From assembly GCF_001293525.1 (NCBI RefSeq), contig NZ_BBYR01000042.1, positions 17,642-81,641 on the forward strand: 64,000 nt of DNA. The letters are read 5' to 3'. The position numbers were made by a program, and so were the translations under genes. The notes beneath the pieces were generated by a model. That model was not told where the DNA came from. It saw only the letters and a program-made list of their open reading frames with translations, and searched no databases. Below, piece after piece: positions 27,841 through 35,341 of this stretch (position 1 is its first letter; every line of letters starts with the position of its first letter). Source of the DNA: Pseudideonella sakaiensis. Its GTDB lineage: Bacteria > Pseudomonadota > Gammaproteobacteria > Burkholderiales > Burkholderiaceae_C.

Positions 27841-29070
27841 ATGCCCAAAGAGTACAAGGACCTGGTCGTCGGCCTGGACATCGGCACCGCCAAGGTGATG
27901 GCGGTGGTGTCCGAGGTGCTGCCGGGCGGCGAGCTGCGGCTGGCCGGCCTCGGCGTGGCGCCGACGCACGGCCTGAAGCGCGGCGTGGTGGTCAACATCG
28001 ACGCCACCGTGCAGTCCATCCAGCAGGCCTTGAAGGAGGCCGAGATGATGGCCGACTGCAAGATCACGCACGTCTACACCGGCATCACCGGCAGCCACAT
28101 CCGCGGGCAGAACTCCACCGGCATGGTGATCGTGCGCGACAAGGAGGTCACGCCGGTGGACGTGGCGCGCGTGGTCGAGACCGCCAAGGCGATCAACATC
28201 CCGAACGACCAGAAGCTGCTGCTGGTGCAGGCCCAGGAGTTCGTGATCGACGGCCACGAGGTGAAGGAGCCGATCGGCATGAGCGGCGGCCGGCTCGAGG
28301 TGCGGGTGCACATCGTGACCGGCGCACAGAGCGCGGCCGAGAACATCGTCAAGTGCGTGCGCCGCTGCGGGCTGGAGGTGAACCAGCTGGTGCTCAACCC
28401 CTCGGCCTCCAGCCACGCGGTGCTGACCGAGGACGAGAAGGACCTGGGCGTCGCGCTGGTGGACATCGGCGCCGGCACCACCGACGTGGCGATCTTCGCC
28501 GACGGCTCGATCCGCCACACCGCGGTGATCCCGATCGCCGGCGACTTGATCACCAGCGACATCGCGATGGCGCTGCGCACGCCGACCAAGGACGCCGAGG
28601 AGATCAAGGTCGAGTACGGCGTGGCCAAGCAGCTGCTGGCCGACCCGAACGACCAGCTCGAGGTGCCCGGCCTGGGCGACCGCGGCCCGCGCATGCTCAG
28701 CCGCCAGGCGCTGGCCGGCGTGATCGAGCCGCGCGTCGAGGAGATCTACTCGCTGGTGCACCAGGTGATCCGCGACTCCGGCTACGAGGAGCTGCTGTCC
28801 TCCGGCATCGTCATCACCGGTGGCGCGGCCGTCATGCCGGGCATGGTCGAGCTGGGCGAGGACATCTTCCTGAAGCCGGTGCGCAAGGGCGTGCCCACCT
28901 ACGCCGGCGCGCTGCACGACATGATCGCCAACCCGCGCTCGGCCACCGCGATGGGCCTGCTGGAAGAGGCGCGGCTGGGCCGCAGCCGCGGCCTGCGCGC
29001 GGCCCAGCAGGCCGGCTCGGTGCAGGGCTTCCTCGGCCGCGCCAAGGACTGGTTCCTCGGCAACTTCTGA
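27841..29070 (+). CDS. ftsA: Cell division protein FtsA
   Basis: A 409-residue actin-like ATPase that tethers FtsZ to the membrane. It has the phosphate-1 loop in VVGLDIGTAKVMAVV (residues 9-23), the SHIRGQNSTG segment of the 1C domain, phosphate-2 VALVDIGAGTTDVAIF, adenosine-binding IVITGGAAVMPGM, and the C-terminal amphipathic membrane-targeting helix GFLGRAKDWFLGNF. The start ATG is 2 bases after the ftsQ stop. The 188 bases between ftsA and ftsZ show no gene; they may hold an ftsZ promoter, but I see no clear one. Confidence 0.97.
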   Translation: MPKEYKDLVVGLDIGTAKVMAVVSEVLPGGELRLAGLGVAPTHGLKRGVVVNIDATVQSIQQALKEAEMMADCKITHVYTGITGSHIRGQNSTGMVIVRDKEVTPVDVARVVETAKAINIPNDQKLLLVQAQEFVIDGHEVKEPIGMSGGRLEVRVHIVTGAQSAAENIVKCVRRCGLEVNQLVLNPSASSHAVLTEDEKDLGVALVDIGAGTTDVAIFADGSIRHTAVIPIAGDLITSDIAMALRTPTKDAEEIKVEYGVAKQLLADPNDQLEVPGLGDRGPRMLSRQALAGVIEPRVEEIYSLVHQVIRDSGYEELLSSGIVITGGAAVMPGMVELGEDIFLKPVRKGVPTYAGALHDMIANPRSATAMGLLEEARLGRSRGLRAAQQAGSVQGFLGRAKDWFLGNF

Positions 29071-29258
29071 CGCGCGCCCATGCACCCGACCCCCACCTCC
29101 CGACACGCCGGCTGTGGCCCGCCGCGCCGGCGCCGCGGCACCTGGCTGGACCCCGGCGGCGGCCGGCGGCCCGCACGACGACGAGACGACCCAGGCGGTA
29201 CCCCGGACGGCAGCGTCCAACCCCCATCGACACAGCAGCACTACGGACGGAGCAACAC

Positions 29259-30467
29259 ATGCCCATCGAAATGATCGAGACGTTTGACCAGGGCACGCAG
29301 ATCAAGGTGATCGGCGTGGGCGGTGGCGGCGGCAACGCCGTCGACCACATGATTTCCCAGGGGGTCCAGGGCGTGGACTTCATCTGCGCCAACACCGATG
29401 CGCAGGCCCTGAACCGCTGCACGGCGCACCAGCTCATCCAGCTCGGCACCAGCGGGCTCGGCGCCGGCGCCAAGCCCGAGGCCGGCCGCACCGCGGCGGA
29501 GGAAGCGACCGACCGCATCCGCGAGTCGATCCAGGGCGCCAACATGCTCTTCATCACCGCCGGCATGGGCGGTGGCACCGGCACCGGCGCCGCGCCGGTG
29601 ATCGCCCGCGTGGCCAAGGAGATGGGCATCCTGACCGTCGGCGTGGTCACCAAGCCCTTCGAGTTCGAGGGCAACCGGCGGATGAAGGCGGCCGAGGCCG
29701 GCCTGTCCGAGCTGGAGGCCAACGTCGACTCGCTGATCGTGGTGCTGAACGAGAAGCTGCTCGAGGTGCTGGGCGACGACATCACGCAGGAGCAGGCCTT
29801 CGCGCAGGCCAACGACGTGCTGAAGAACGCCGTCGGCGGGATCAGCGACATCATCCACATGCACGGCCTGGTCAACGTCGACTTCGAGGACGTGAAGACC
29901 GTGATGGGCGAGCCCGGCAAGGCCATGATGGGCACCGCGACGGCGACCGGCCCGGACCGCGCCGCGAAGGCCGCCGAGGCCGCCGTGGCCTGCCCGCTGC
30001 TGGAAGGGATCGACCTGTCCGGCGCGCGCGGCGTGCTGGTGCTGATCGCCGCGAACCGCAACACGCTGAAGCTGAGCGAGAGCAAGAACGCGATGAACAC
30101 CATCCGCCGCTATGCCGCGGACGATGCGCACGTGATCTTCGGCACCGTGTACGACGAGGGCCTGGGCGACGCGCTGCGCGTGACCGTCATCGCCACCGGC
30201 CTGAGCCCCGCGCGCCGCCAGCAGCACGCGCCGATCAGCGTCGTGCACAGCGCGCCGGTGCTGCGCAACGGCACGGACAACTTCCCGATCCTCAACCACG
30301 CTGTCGGCAACGCCGTCGGCGGCCCGGGCCAGAACGACTACACGGGCCTGAACACCCCCAGCGTCTGGCGCAGCGGCCGCACCGCCGCCGCGAAGGTGGA
30401 CGCGCTGGTGAGCAACGGGATGGACGAGATCGAGATTCCGGCGTTTCTGCGCAAGCAGGCGGATTGA
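29259..30467 (+). CDS. ftsZ: Cell division protein FtsZ
   Basis: A 402-residue tubulin-like GTPase that forms the Z-ring. It contains IKVIGVGGGGGNAVDHMI near the N-terminus, the tubulin signature GGGTGTG (104-110), the T7 loop within NVDFEDVKTVMG that completes the neighbouring GTPase site, and the conserved C-terminal peptide MDEIEIPAFLRKQAD, which binds FtsA. The region 320-385 is the usual variable linker. GGAG lies 6-7 bases before the ATG. It is the last dcw gene; a strong C-run and hairpins follow its stop. Confidence 0.98.
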   Translation: MPIEMIETFDQGTQIKVIGVGGGGGNAVDHMISQGVQGVDFICANTDAQALNRCTAHQLIQLGTSGLGAGAKPEAGRTAAEEATDRIRESIQGANMLFITAGMGGGTGTGAAPVIARVAKEMGILTVGVVTKPFEFEGNRRMKAAEAGLSELEANVDSLIVVLNEKLLEVLGDDITQEQAFAQANDVLKNAVGGISDIIHMHGLVNVDFEDVKTVMGEPGKAMMGTATATGPDRAAKAAEAAVACPLLEGIDLSGARGVLVLIAANRNTLKLSESKNAMNTIRRYAADDAHVIFGTVYDEGLGDALRVTVIATGLSPARRQQHAPISVVHSAPVLRNGTDNFPILNHAVGNAVGGPGQNDYTGLNTPSVWRSGRTAAAKVDALVSNGMDEIEIPAFLRKQAD

Positions 30468-30510
30468 CCCCCCCCCCCGGAGCGGCTGACGCCGCTCCCC
30501 CCCAGGGGGG
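30468..30510 (+). terminator. C-run and double hairpin after ftsZ
   Basis: Eleven C residues abut the ftsZ stop. GGAGCGGC-TGAC-GCCGCTCC (30479-30498) forms a perfect 8-bp hairpin, then CCCCC and A, GGGGGG (30505-30510) can form another. There is no T-run, so this is a candidate transcript end or repeat-type hairpin, not a standard terminator. A similar C-run abuts the stop codon at 56930. Confidence 0.4.
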
Positions 30511-30610
30511 CGCCGCCTATGGACCGGCGGAGCCGGATCCATGGCGGCTGCTGGGTGAAGCGCCTTGGTGCGACAGTGCGGCTGCCCGATGAGGTCTCCG
30601 AGCTGTTCGC

Positions 30611-30890
30611 GTGCGGAGGGCGGTTCGGTTGCGAAGGCGAAAGGGGGCGGCCGGGTCGGCGCCGATGAGGCGGTCGGCCCTGCGGGCCGACTGCCCTGCG
30701 GTGCTCGGTCTTGCGGCCCCGCTGCGGAACTCGCTGCGCCTGCGGCTCCGCTCAGACATCCGCAGCGAGTCAGCGCTTGAAGCGCGCTGCGCGCGCGGGC
30801 CGCAAGCCCTGCGCTCCTCGGCGCCCCATAGGCGCCGCCCCGGCCGCCCCCTTCCGCCTTCGCGGCGGCACCGAGGTGGGGGACGGCGGG
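30611..30890 (+). repeat. Palindromic repeat element, copy 1
   Basis: This roughly 280-base block is repeated in inverted orientation at 32654-32932 with only scattered differences. Its ends form an imperfect terminal inverted repeat of about 38 bases (30631-30668 with 30826-30863, starting GCGAAGGCG). Inside lie nested pairs: CTTGCGGCCC (30710-30719) with GGGCCGCAAG (30797-30806), and ACTCGCTGCG (30729-30738) with CGCAGCGAGT (30761-30770), plus the local hairpin GTCGGCCC-TGC-GGGCCGAC (30673-30691). No protein of its own is recognisable. It looks like a MITE-like or REP-like element of Burkholderiales. Confidence 0.8.
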
Positions 30891-31306
30891 GTGCCGCTGG
30901 CGTTGATCGTGGCCGTGCGCGCATCGACGAGTCCTGCTGCTCGCCGCCCGGGTGGCGGCGCCGCAAGGCCAACAGTTTCAACTAGCCCAACAGGCACAGA
31001 CCGCACCGAACGCCGTGCGGGCCGTGACGGCGCGCCGACCACTCGCGGCACAGCATAGTGACAGGGCCTCGAAGGCGGCGGTGAAGCCCGAGAGCACGCG
31101 AACCCACGACACCGGCGTCTGGGCGGTCTGGTCCGCGGCAAATCCCCAGCGGACCGACTTTCCTCATTGCGTCCATGCGCGGCCCACATGTTCTTGGCGA
31201 CATCGACACCGAGGGTCAAAATGGGTGTTGCGTTTCCTCTCCAATGCTCTCGCCTAGGCTCGCTGGCGGTGTAGCGAGCTGCTAGCTCGTTGGCTCCAGA
31301 ACACGC
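30891..31306. other. Intergenic stretch with IS scrap and small hairpins
   Basis: There is no intact gene here. GC falls from left to right. The stretch contains an IS110-like transposase remnant (31135-31222, minus). Just before the first lipoprotein gene there is an inverted repeat GCTCGCT / AGCGAGC (about 31258-31279) overlapping a second palindrome CGAGCT-GCT-AGCTCG. The latter may be part of an insertion-sequence end or a regulatory hairpin. Confidence 0.4.
31135..31222 (-). pseudogene. Fragment of an IS110-family transposase N-terminus
   Basis: Read on the minus strand from 31222, the frame gives ILTLGVDVAKNMWAAHGRNE, which closely resembles the start of IS110-family transposases (V-G-I-D-[VL]-A-K-N-V-[FW]-x-x-H-G). 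The Asp in GVDVAKN would be the first acidic residue of the RuvC-like DEDD site. Beyond about 25 residues the similarity fades and no catalytic C-terminal part exists in the window, so this is a dead remnant. It is short, so the call is moderate. Confidence 0.45.
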
Positions 31307-31948
31307 ATGATTTCCAGGTTCCACCTTCTTCGAGCCGCGGCGGCGGCGTTGGCCGTCGCACTCGGCGGCTGTGCGTCACCGGTAGAGAAGCCGTTCGTCC
31401 CTGTGCCCCCATCGAAGCTTGAACTTCGAGCAGAGGTGCTGGATCTGCGCGCTGCAGTCTGGAAGCGAACGCAGGTCCTGCAGAACAACGTTGGAGTGGT
31501 GCAGCACCTCGGAGACGACCGCTTCCCGGGTGGAAGCCTCCCCGACTACATCGCGCAACAGCTCGCGGATCTGCTGAACGGAAGGGACGCGCGCACCCTG
31601 GGCATCAAGACCACCGACATTCGCCTGTCCATTCCCGGGGCACGCATCGACGAGAACCGCGCGGCCGTGATTTCTGCCACCACGGGGTTCGTCGCCGCGC
31701 CCATGATTGGCCTCCTGAGCACGATGGAGCGAAACAAGACGGCATCTGCGGTGCTTTGCGTATCGGTGGACGGCAAGGACTATCTCGGGAACGACGGCAG
31801 GCTCTTTGCACTCGGTGCGGAGGGCGAGCTTCGCTCGTCGCTGGCGAGCGCGATCAAGAAGCTCCGAGACAATTTCGCGTCGGGGACCGTCACGTCAAGT
31901 CCGGCTTGCGAACGAGGGTGGGAAGGCGGTCAGGCGCGCCGACCGTGA
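31307..31948 (+). CDS. Lipoprotein of unknown function (island gene 1)
   Basis: A 213-residue protein. MISRFHLLRAAAAALAVALGGCAS is a signal peptide with lipobox LGGC, so the mature protein should be lipid-anchored at Cys22. The mature part has a possible helical region (KLELRAEVLDLRAAVWKRTQVLQ), a glycine-containing middle and a hydrophobic patch AAVISATTGFVAAPMIGLL that could be membrane-associated. I do not recognise a family. Base composition is clearly less GC-rich than the flanking chromosome, and codons ending in T or A are common, which suggests foreign origin. It is followed after 61 bases by a second lipoprotein gene in the same direction, all inside the inverted repeats. Confidence 0.75.
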   Translation: MISRFHLLRAAAAALAVALGGCASPVEKPFVPVPPSKLELRAEVLDLRAAVWKRTQVLQNNVGVVQHLGDDRFPGGSLPDYIAQQLADLLNGRDARTLGIKTTDIRLSIPGARIDENRAAVISATTGFVAAPMIGLLSTMERNKTASAVLCVSVDGKDYLGNDGRLFALGAEGELRSSLASAIKKLRDNFASGTVTSSPACERGWEGGQARRP

Positions 31949-32009
31949 CGTGGACGTGTCTACCTCGATGCCGACAGACAGAATGGGCATGGTCCACACC
32001 CCGCACAGC

Positions 32010-32582
32010 ATGATTCGAACCGGTCTCCTTGCTCTGTCGTCAGCTGCCCTGCTTGTCGGATGCAGCGGTGTTCCTGTTGCGGATGTGCGGGCCAGTCTGA
32101 GCAAAGCGAAGCCTTGCTGCGCCAGCGTCGCTTCGGTCGTCTACGCGCCGCTCGCACTGGGCAGTCGCACGAAGTTCGACATAGGCACCTCCTCACCTGT
32201 CCTGGAGACATCGGAGGGGCTTGCCTACTTTGCTGCGTTCCAGTTGCCGTCAGGTGCGGGAACCCTCGAGATTCAGGCTCAGAACACCTCGTATCTACCG
32301 AAGTCGACCTATCCCGATCCGCTGGTCCTCGTTCTCGATTCTCAGCACCGCAAACTTGCCGAGTTGAAGGACATCCCATTGAGCCGAGGACGACACACGA
32401 TCGTTCCCGGCCTCTACGAGTACCACTACGCGGCGGCCCTGCGCTTGCCGCCCGAGGCCCATTACGTTCTCATCTTCGCCAGACCGCAATCAGACCGGAG
32501 CCAGTCTGCCGTGTCGGACAATGGCATGTACTGGCCCGTGCCCAGTGCCCCAGTCGGAACGCTTGCCTTGGTCGCTCGGTAG
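32010..32582 (+). CDS. MalM-like lipoprotein (island gene 2)
   Basis: A 190-residue protein starting MIRTGLLALSSAALLVGCSG (lipobox LVGC). The mature part begins with AKPCCASVASVVYAPLALGSRTKFDIGTSSPVLE and continues with GLAYFAAFQLPSGAGTLEIQAQ and DPLVLVLDSQHRKLAELKD. This pattern of CC-x(n)-PL, a D/S-P segment, then (Y/F)FAAF-LP resembles MalM, the periplasmic protein of maltose operons, whose exact role is unclear; no maltose genes are nearby. ATG at 32010 is preferred because the lipoprotein signal starts there; in-frame upstream starts (31983, 31989) only add an untypical tail. GC is lower than in the flanks. Confidence 0.75.
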   Translation: MIRTGLLALSSAALLVGCSGVPVADVRASLSKAKPCCASVASVVYAPLALGSRTKFDIGTSSPVLETSEGLAYFAAFQLPSGAGTLEIQAQNTSYLPKSTYPDPLVLVLDSQHRKLAELKDIPLSRGRHTIVPGLYEYHYAAALRLPPEAHYVLIFARPQSDRSQSAVSDNGMYWPVPSAPVGTLALVAR

Positions 32583-32653
32583 GGCGATTCGGCGTGGCCC
32601 GTTCGTGCATCGAAGAGCCCGTGGCGAGCGCTGTACGCGATCGACCCACCTCC

Positions 32654-32932
32654 CCGTCTTCCCCGACCTCGGTGCATCCGCGAAGGCGGAAGGGGGCGGC
32701 CGGGGCGGCGCCTATGGGGCGCCGAGGAGCGCAGGGCTTGCGGCCCGCGCGCGCAGCGCGCTTCAAGCTCTGACTCGCTGCGGATGTCTGAGCGGAGCCG
32801 CAGGCGTAGCGAGTTCCGCAGCGGGGCCGCAAGACCGAGCACCGCAGGGCAGTCGGCCCGCAGGGCCGACCGCCTCATCGGCGCCGCCCCGGCCGCCCCC
32901 TTTCGCCTTCGCAACCGAACCACCCTCCGCAC
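32654..32932 (-). repeat. Palindromic repeat element, copy 2 (inverted)
   Basis: This is the reverse complement of the element at 30611-30890. Most positions agree; differences include T versus C next to GGTTCGG, one G-to-A in the ACTCGCT arm, and a few changes at the inner edge. The same terminal inverted repeats and nested stems are present. With copy 1 it encloses about 1.76 kb holding the IS110 scrap and both lipoprotein genes. The 145 bases from 32933 to the next start codon show no further feature. Confidence 0.8.
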
Positions 32933-33077
32933 GAACCCGGGAACCTGCGAACAACCCCGACCGAACGCAGACGCCAGACCCAACAGCCGCGGCCCGAGCA
33001 CCGTCACCGCCACACCGCGCTGAACTTCGTGCCACCCCCCGAATCGCACCGCCGACACCGCGACGAGGACCCGGACG

Positions 33078-34283
33078 ATGGCTGACGATGGAACCACCCC
33101 CCCGACGGCGCGGCGCGCAGCCGCAGGGCTGACGCTCGCTCTCCTGCTGACCGCCCCGCTCGCGGCACAGCAGGCACAGCAGGCACCACAGGCCCCCCAG
33201 CCGCAAACCCCACCGCCCACGGTACGACCCGTCACCATCGCGTCCGGCCTCCACAACCCCTGGGGCCTCGCCTTCCTCCCCACCCGCCCCGGCGAGCCCC
33301 TGAGCATGCTCGTCACCGAGAAACAGGGCCGCCTCCGCCTCGTCACCAGCGACGGCCGCATCGGCGACCCCATCGCCGGCGTCCCCCCCGTCGACGCCCG
33401 CGGCCAAGGCGGCCTCCTCGACGTCGCCATCGACCCCGCCTTCGCCGACAACCGCCTCGTCTACCTCAGCTACGCCGAACCCGGCAACGGCCCCGACACC
33501 GGCCGCAACGGCACCGCCGTCCTCCGCGCCCGCCTCGACGGCCAGCGCCTCGTCGACCAGCAGGTCATCTTCCGCCAGCACCCCAAGGTCGACAGCAACC
33601 ACCACTTCGGCTCCCGCCTCGTCTTCGGCCGCGATGGCCACCTCTTCGTCACCCTCGGCGACCGCTACACCCGCCGCGACGCCGCGCAGACCCTCGACAA
33701 CCACCTCGGCAAGATCGTCCGCATCACCCCCATCGGCGCCATCCCCCCCGACAACCCCTACGCCGCCGCCGGCGCCCCCACCGGCGCCCGGCCCGAGATC
33801 TGGTCCCACGGCCACCGCAACGTCCAGGGCGCCGCCCTCCACCCCCAGACCGGCGAGCTCTGGACCCACGAACACGGCCCGCAAGGCGGCGACGAACTCA
33901 ACCGCACCGAACGCGGCCGCAACCACGGCTGGCCCGTCATCACCCAGGGCCGCGAGTACGGCAGCGGCGCCCGCATCGGCGAAGGCGCCACCCGCGACGA
34001 CATCGTGCCCGCCGTCGCCACCTGGGTCCCCTCCATCGCCCCCAGCGGCATGGCCTTCCTCACCAGCGACCGCTACCCCGGCTGGACAGGCCAGCTCTTC
34101 ATCGGCGCACTGCGCGGCCAGGGGCTCGTCCGCCTCGAAATCGACGGCAGCCGCGTCGTGCGCGAAGAACGCCTGCTCGGCGACCTCGACGAGCGCATCC
34201 GCGACGTCCGGCAGGGCCCCGACGGCTGGCTCTACCTCCTCACCGACGCGCGCGACGGCCGGATCCTGCGCCTGCAGCGCTGA
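33078..34283 (+). CDS. PQQ-dependent soluble aldose-sugar dehydrogenase family protein
   Basis: A 401-residue exported protein of the YliI/Asd family (Pfam GSDH), six-bladed beta-propellers that use PQQ to oxidise aldoses in the periplasm. Residues 10-32 form a signal peptide ending near APLAAQQ, followed by a Gln/Pro-rich stretch. Motifs are LHNPWGLAFLP, GQGGLLDVAIDPAF, DSNHHFGSRLVFGRDGHLFVTLGDR (catalytic-His region), IWSHGHRNVQGAALHP, ELWTHEHGPQGGDELN and GRNHGWPVITQGREY. Codon use is peculiar: Leu, Pro, Val and Ala codons end mainly in C, whereas neighbours favour G. It lies right beside the repeat-bounded island. Confidence 0.9.
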   Translation: MADDGTTPPTARRAAAGLTLALLLTAPLAAQQAQQAPQAPQPQTPPPTVRPVTIASGLHNPWGLAFLPTRPGEPLSMLVTEKQGRLRLVTSDGRIGDPIAGVPPVDARGQGGLLDVAIDPAFADNRLVYLSYAEPGNGPDTGRNGTAVLRARLDGQRLVDQQVIFRQHPKVDSNHHFGSRLVFGRDGHLFVTLGDRYTRRDAAQTLDNHLGKIVRITPIGAIPPDNPYAAAGAPTGARPEIWSHGHRNVQGAALHPQTGELWTHEHGPQGGDELNRTERGRNHGWPVITQGREYGSGARIGEGATRDDIVPAVATWVPSIAPSGMAFLTSDRYPGWTGQLFIGALRGQGLVRLEIDGSRVVREERLLGDLDERIRDVRQGPDGWLYLLTDARDGRILRLQR

Positions 34284-34371
34284 CCCGCACCAGGCCCTCC
34301 CCCACCAAAAGCCGGCGGGAAGCGCCGCCCTCCGGGTCCTGTTCCGCCCTTCAGGGAAAACCCGTCCTCCC

Positions 34372-34377
34372 TACAAT
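34372..34377 (+). promoter_or_regulatory. -10 box of the PHP gene, predicted leaderless
   Basis: TACAAT ends 6 bases before the GTG start at 34384, and no ribosome-binding sequence fits between. A weak -35 (CTTCAG, 34349-34354) lies 17 bases upstream. Transcription is expected to start at the start codon. Confidence 0.5.
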
Positions 34378-34383
34378 GGCGGC

Positions 34384-35241
34384 GTGAGTGTCCTGAACGC
34401 CGATCTGCACTGCCATTCGACCGTGTCGGACGGCACCTTGGCCCCGGAGGTCCTGGCGCAGCGGGCGAAAGCCAACGGCGTCGAACTCTGGTCGCTCACC
34501 GACCACGACGAACTCTCGGGCCAGGCCCCCGCGGCGGCCGCCGCGCGCGCGCTCGGCCTGCCCTACCTCAGCGGCGTCGAGGTCTCGGTCAGCTTCATCG
34601 GCACCACCGTCCACATCGTCGGCCTCGGCGTCGACCCCGGGCACCCCGCGCTCGCCCAGGGCCTGGCCGGCATGCGCGAAGGCCGCCTCGGCCGCGCCCA
34701 GCAGATGGCCGACGGCCTCGCGCGCGTCGGCATCCGCGGCGCCTTCGACGGCGCGCTGCGCTACGTCGGCAACCCCGAACTCGTCTCGCGCACCCACTTC
34801 GCGCGCTTCCTCGTCGAGACCGGCGTCTGCCGCGACACCCACGAGGTCTTCCGCCGCTACCTCGTCGAAGGCAAGCCCGGCTACGTGCCCCACCAGTGGG
34901 CCGCGCTCGGCGACGCGGTGCGCTGGATCCGCGAGGCCGGCGGCCTGGCCGTGATCGCCCACCCCGGCCGCTACAAGTTCACGCCCACCGAGGAGTACGC
35001 GCTCTTCTCCGAATTCCGCGGCCACGGCGGCCAGGGCGTCGAGGTGGTCACCGGCAGCCACGGCAGCGCCGACTTCGTCAAGTACGCCGACACTGCGCTC
35101 GAGTTCGGCCTCTACGCCTCGCGCGGCAGCGACTTCCACTCGCCCGAGGAAAGCCGCACCGACCTCGGCGCGCTGCCGGTGCTGCCCGGCCGGCTGACGC
35201 CGGTCTGGGAGGCGCTCGCCGACCGCATCCAGCCGGCCTGA
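34384..35241 (+). CDS. PHP-domain phosphoesterase (YciV/RNase AM-like, 3',5'-nucleoside bisphosphate phosphatase)
   Basis: A 285-residue cytoplasmic metal-dependent phosphoesterase. NADLHCHSTVSDGTLAP (residues 5-21) gives the first HxH motif, and WSLTDHDELSG the H-D-H pair. Further metal ligands come in LPYLSGVEVS (Glu), SRTHFARFLVE, LAVIAHPGRY and YASRGSDFHSPEE. The order and length match the YciV/TrpH group, which removes phosphate from pAp-type nucleotides and trims RNA 5' ends. It starts at GTG 34384; an ATG at 34376 is out of frame. It is followed by the YciO gene, a common pairing in proteobacteria. Confidence 0.9.
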   Translation: MSVLNADLHCHSTVSDGTLAPEVLAQRAKANGVELWSLTDHDELSGQAPAAAAARALGLPYLSGVEVSVSFIGTTVHIVGLGVDPGHPALAQGLAGMREGRLGRAQQMADGLARVGIRGAFDGALRYVGNPELVSRTHFARFLVETGVCRDTHEVFRRYLVEGKPGYVPHQWAALGDAVRWIREAGGLAVIAHPGRYKFTPTEEYALFSEFRGHGGQGVEVVTGSHGSADFVKYADTALEFGLYASRGSDFHSPEESRTDLGALPVLPGRLTPVWEALADRIQPA

Positions 35242-35329
35242 GCGGCGCGCGGGCGCCGCGTCCCGCGCGGGCGCGCCGCTTGCCGCAGGGCAGCGTTGCG
35301 CCGTGCGGCCCGCCGAAGCGGCCGCGGCG

Positions 35330-35335
35330 CACAAT
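35330..35335 (+). promoter_or_regulatory. -10 box of the yciO-like gene, predicted leaderless
   Basis: CACAAT, 6 bases, then ATG at 35342; there is no Shine-Dalgarno sequence. This is the same arrangement as at the upstream PHP gene. Confidence 0.45.
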
Positions 35336-35341
35336 CGGCCG

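Noticed and set aside
29080..29274. A small gene between ftsA and ftsZ
   Set aside because: The frame is Arg/Pro-rich, overlaps the ftsZ start, has no ribosome site and resembles no protein; treated as leader sequence.
30611..30890. CRISPR array or tandem repeat array
   Set aside because: The repeats are two long inverted palindromes 2 kb apart, not short, evenly spaced direct repeats.
30770..31324. A minus-strand protein of about 184 codons spanning repeat copy 1
   Set aside because: Only about 20 residues look like IS110. The rest is translation of the palindromic repeat, so it is a remnant plus shadow, not a gene.
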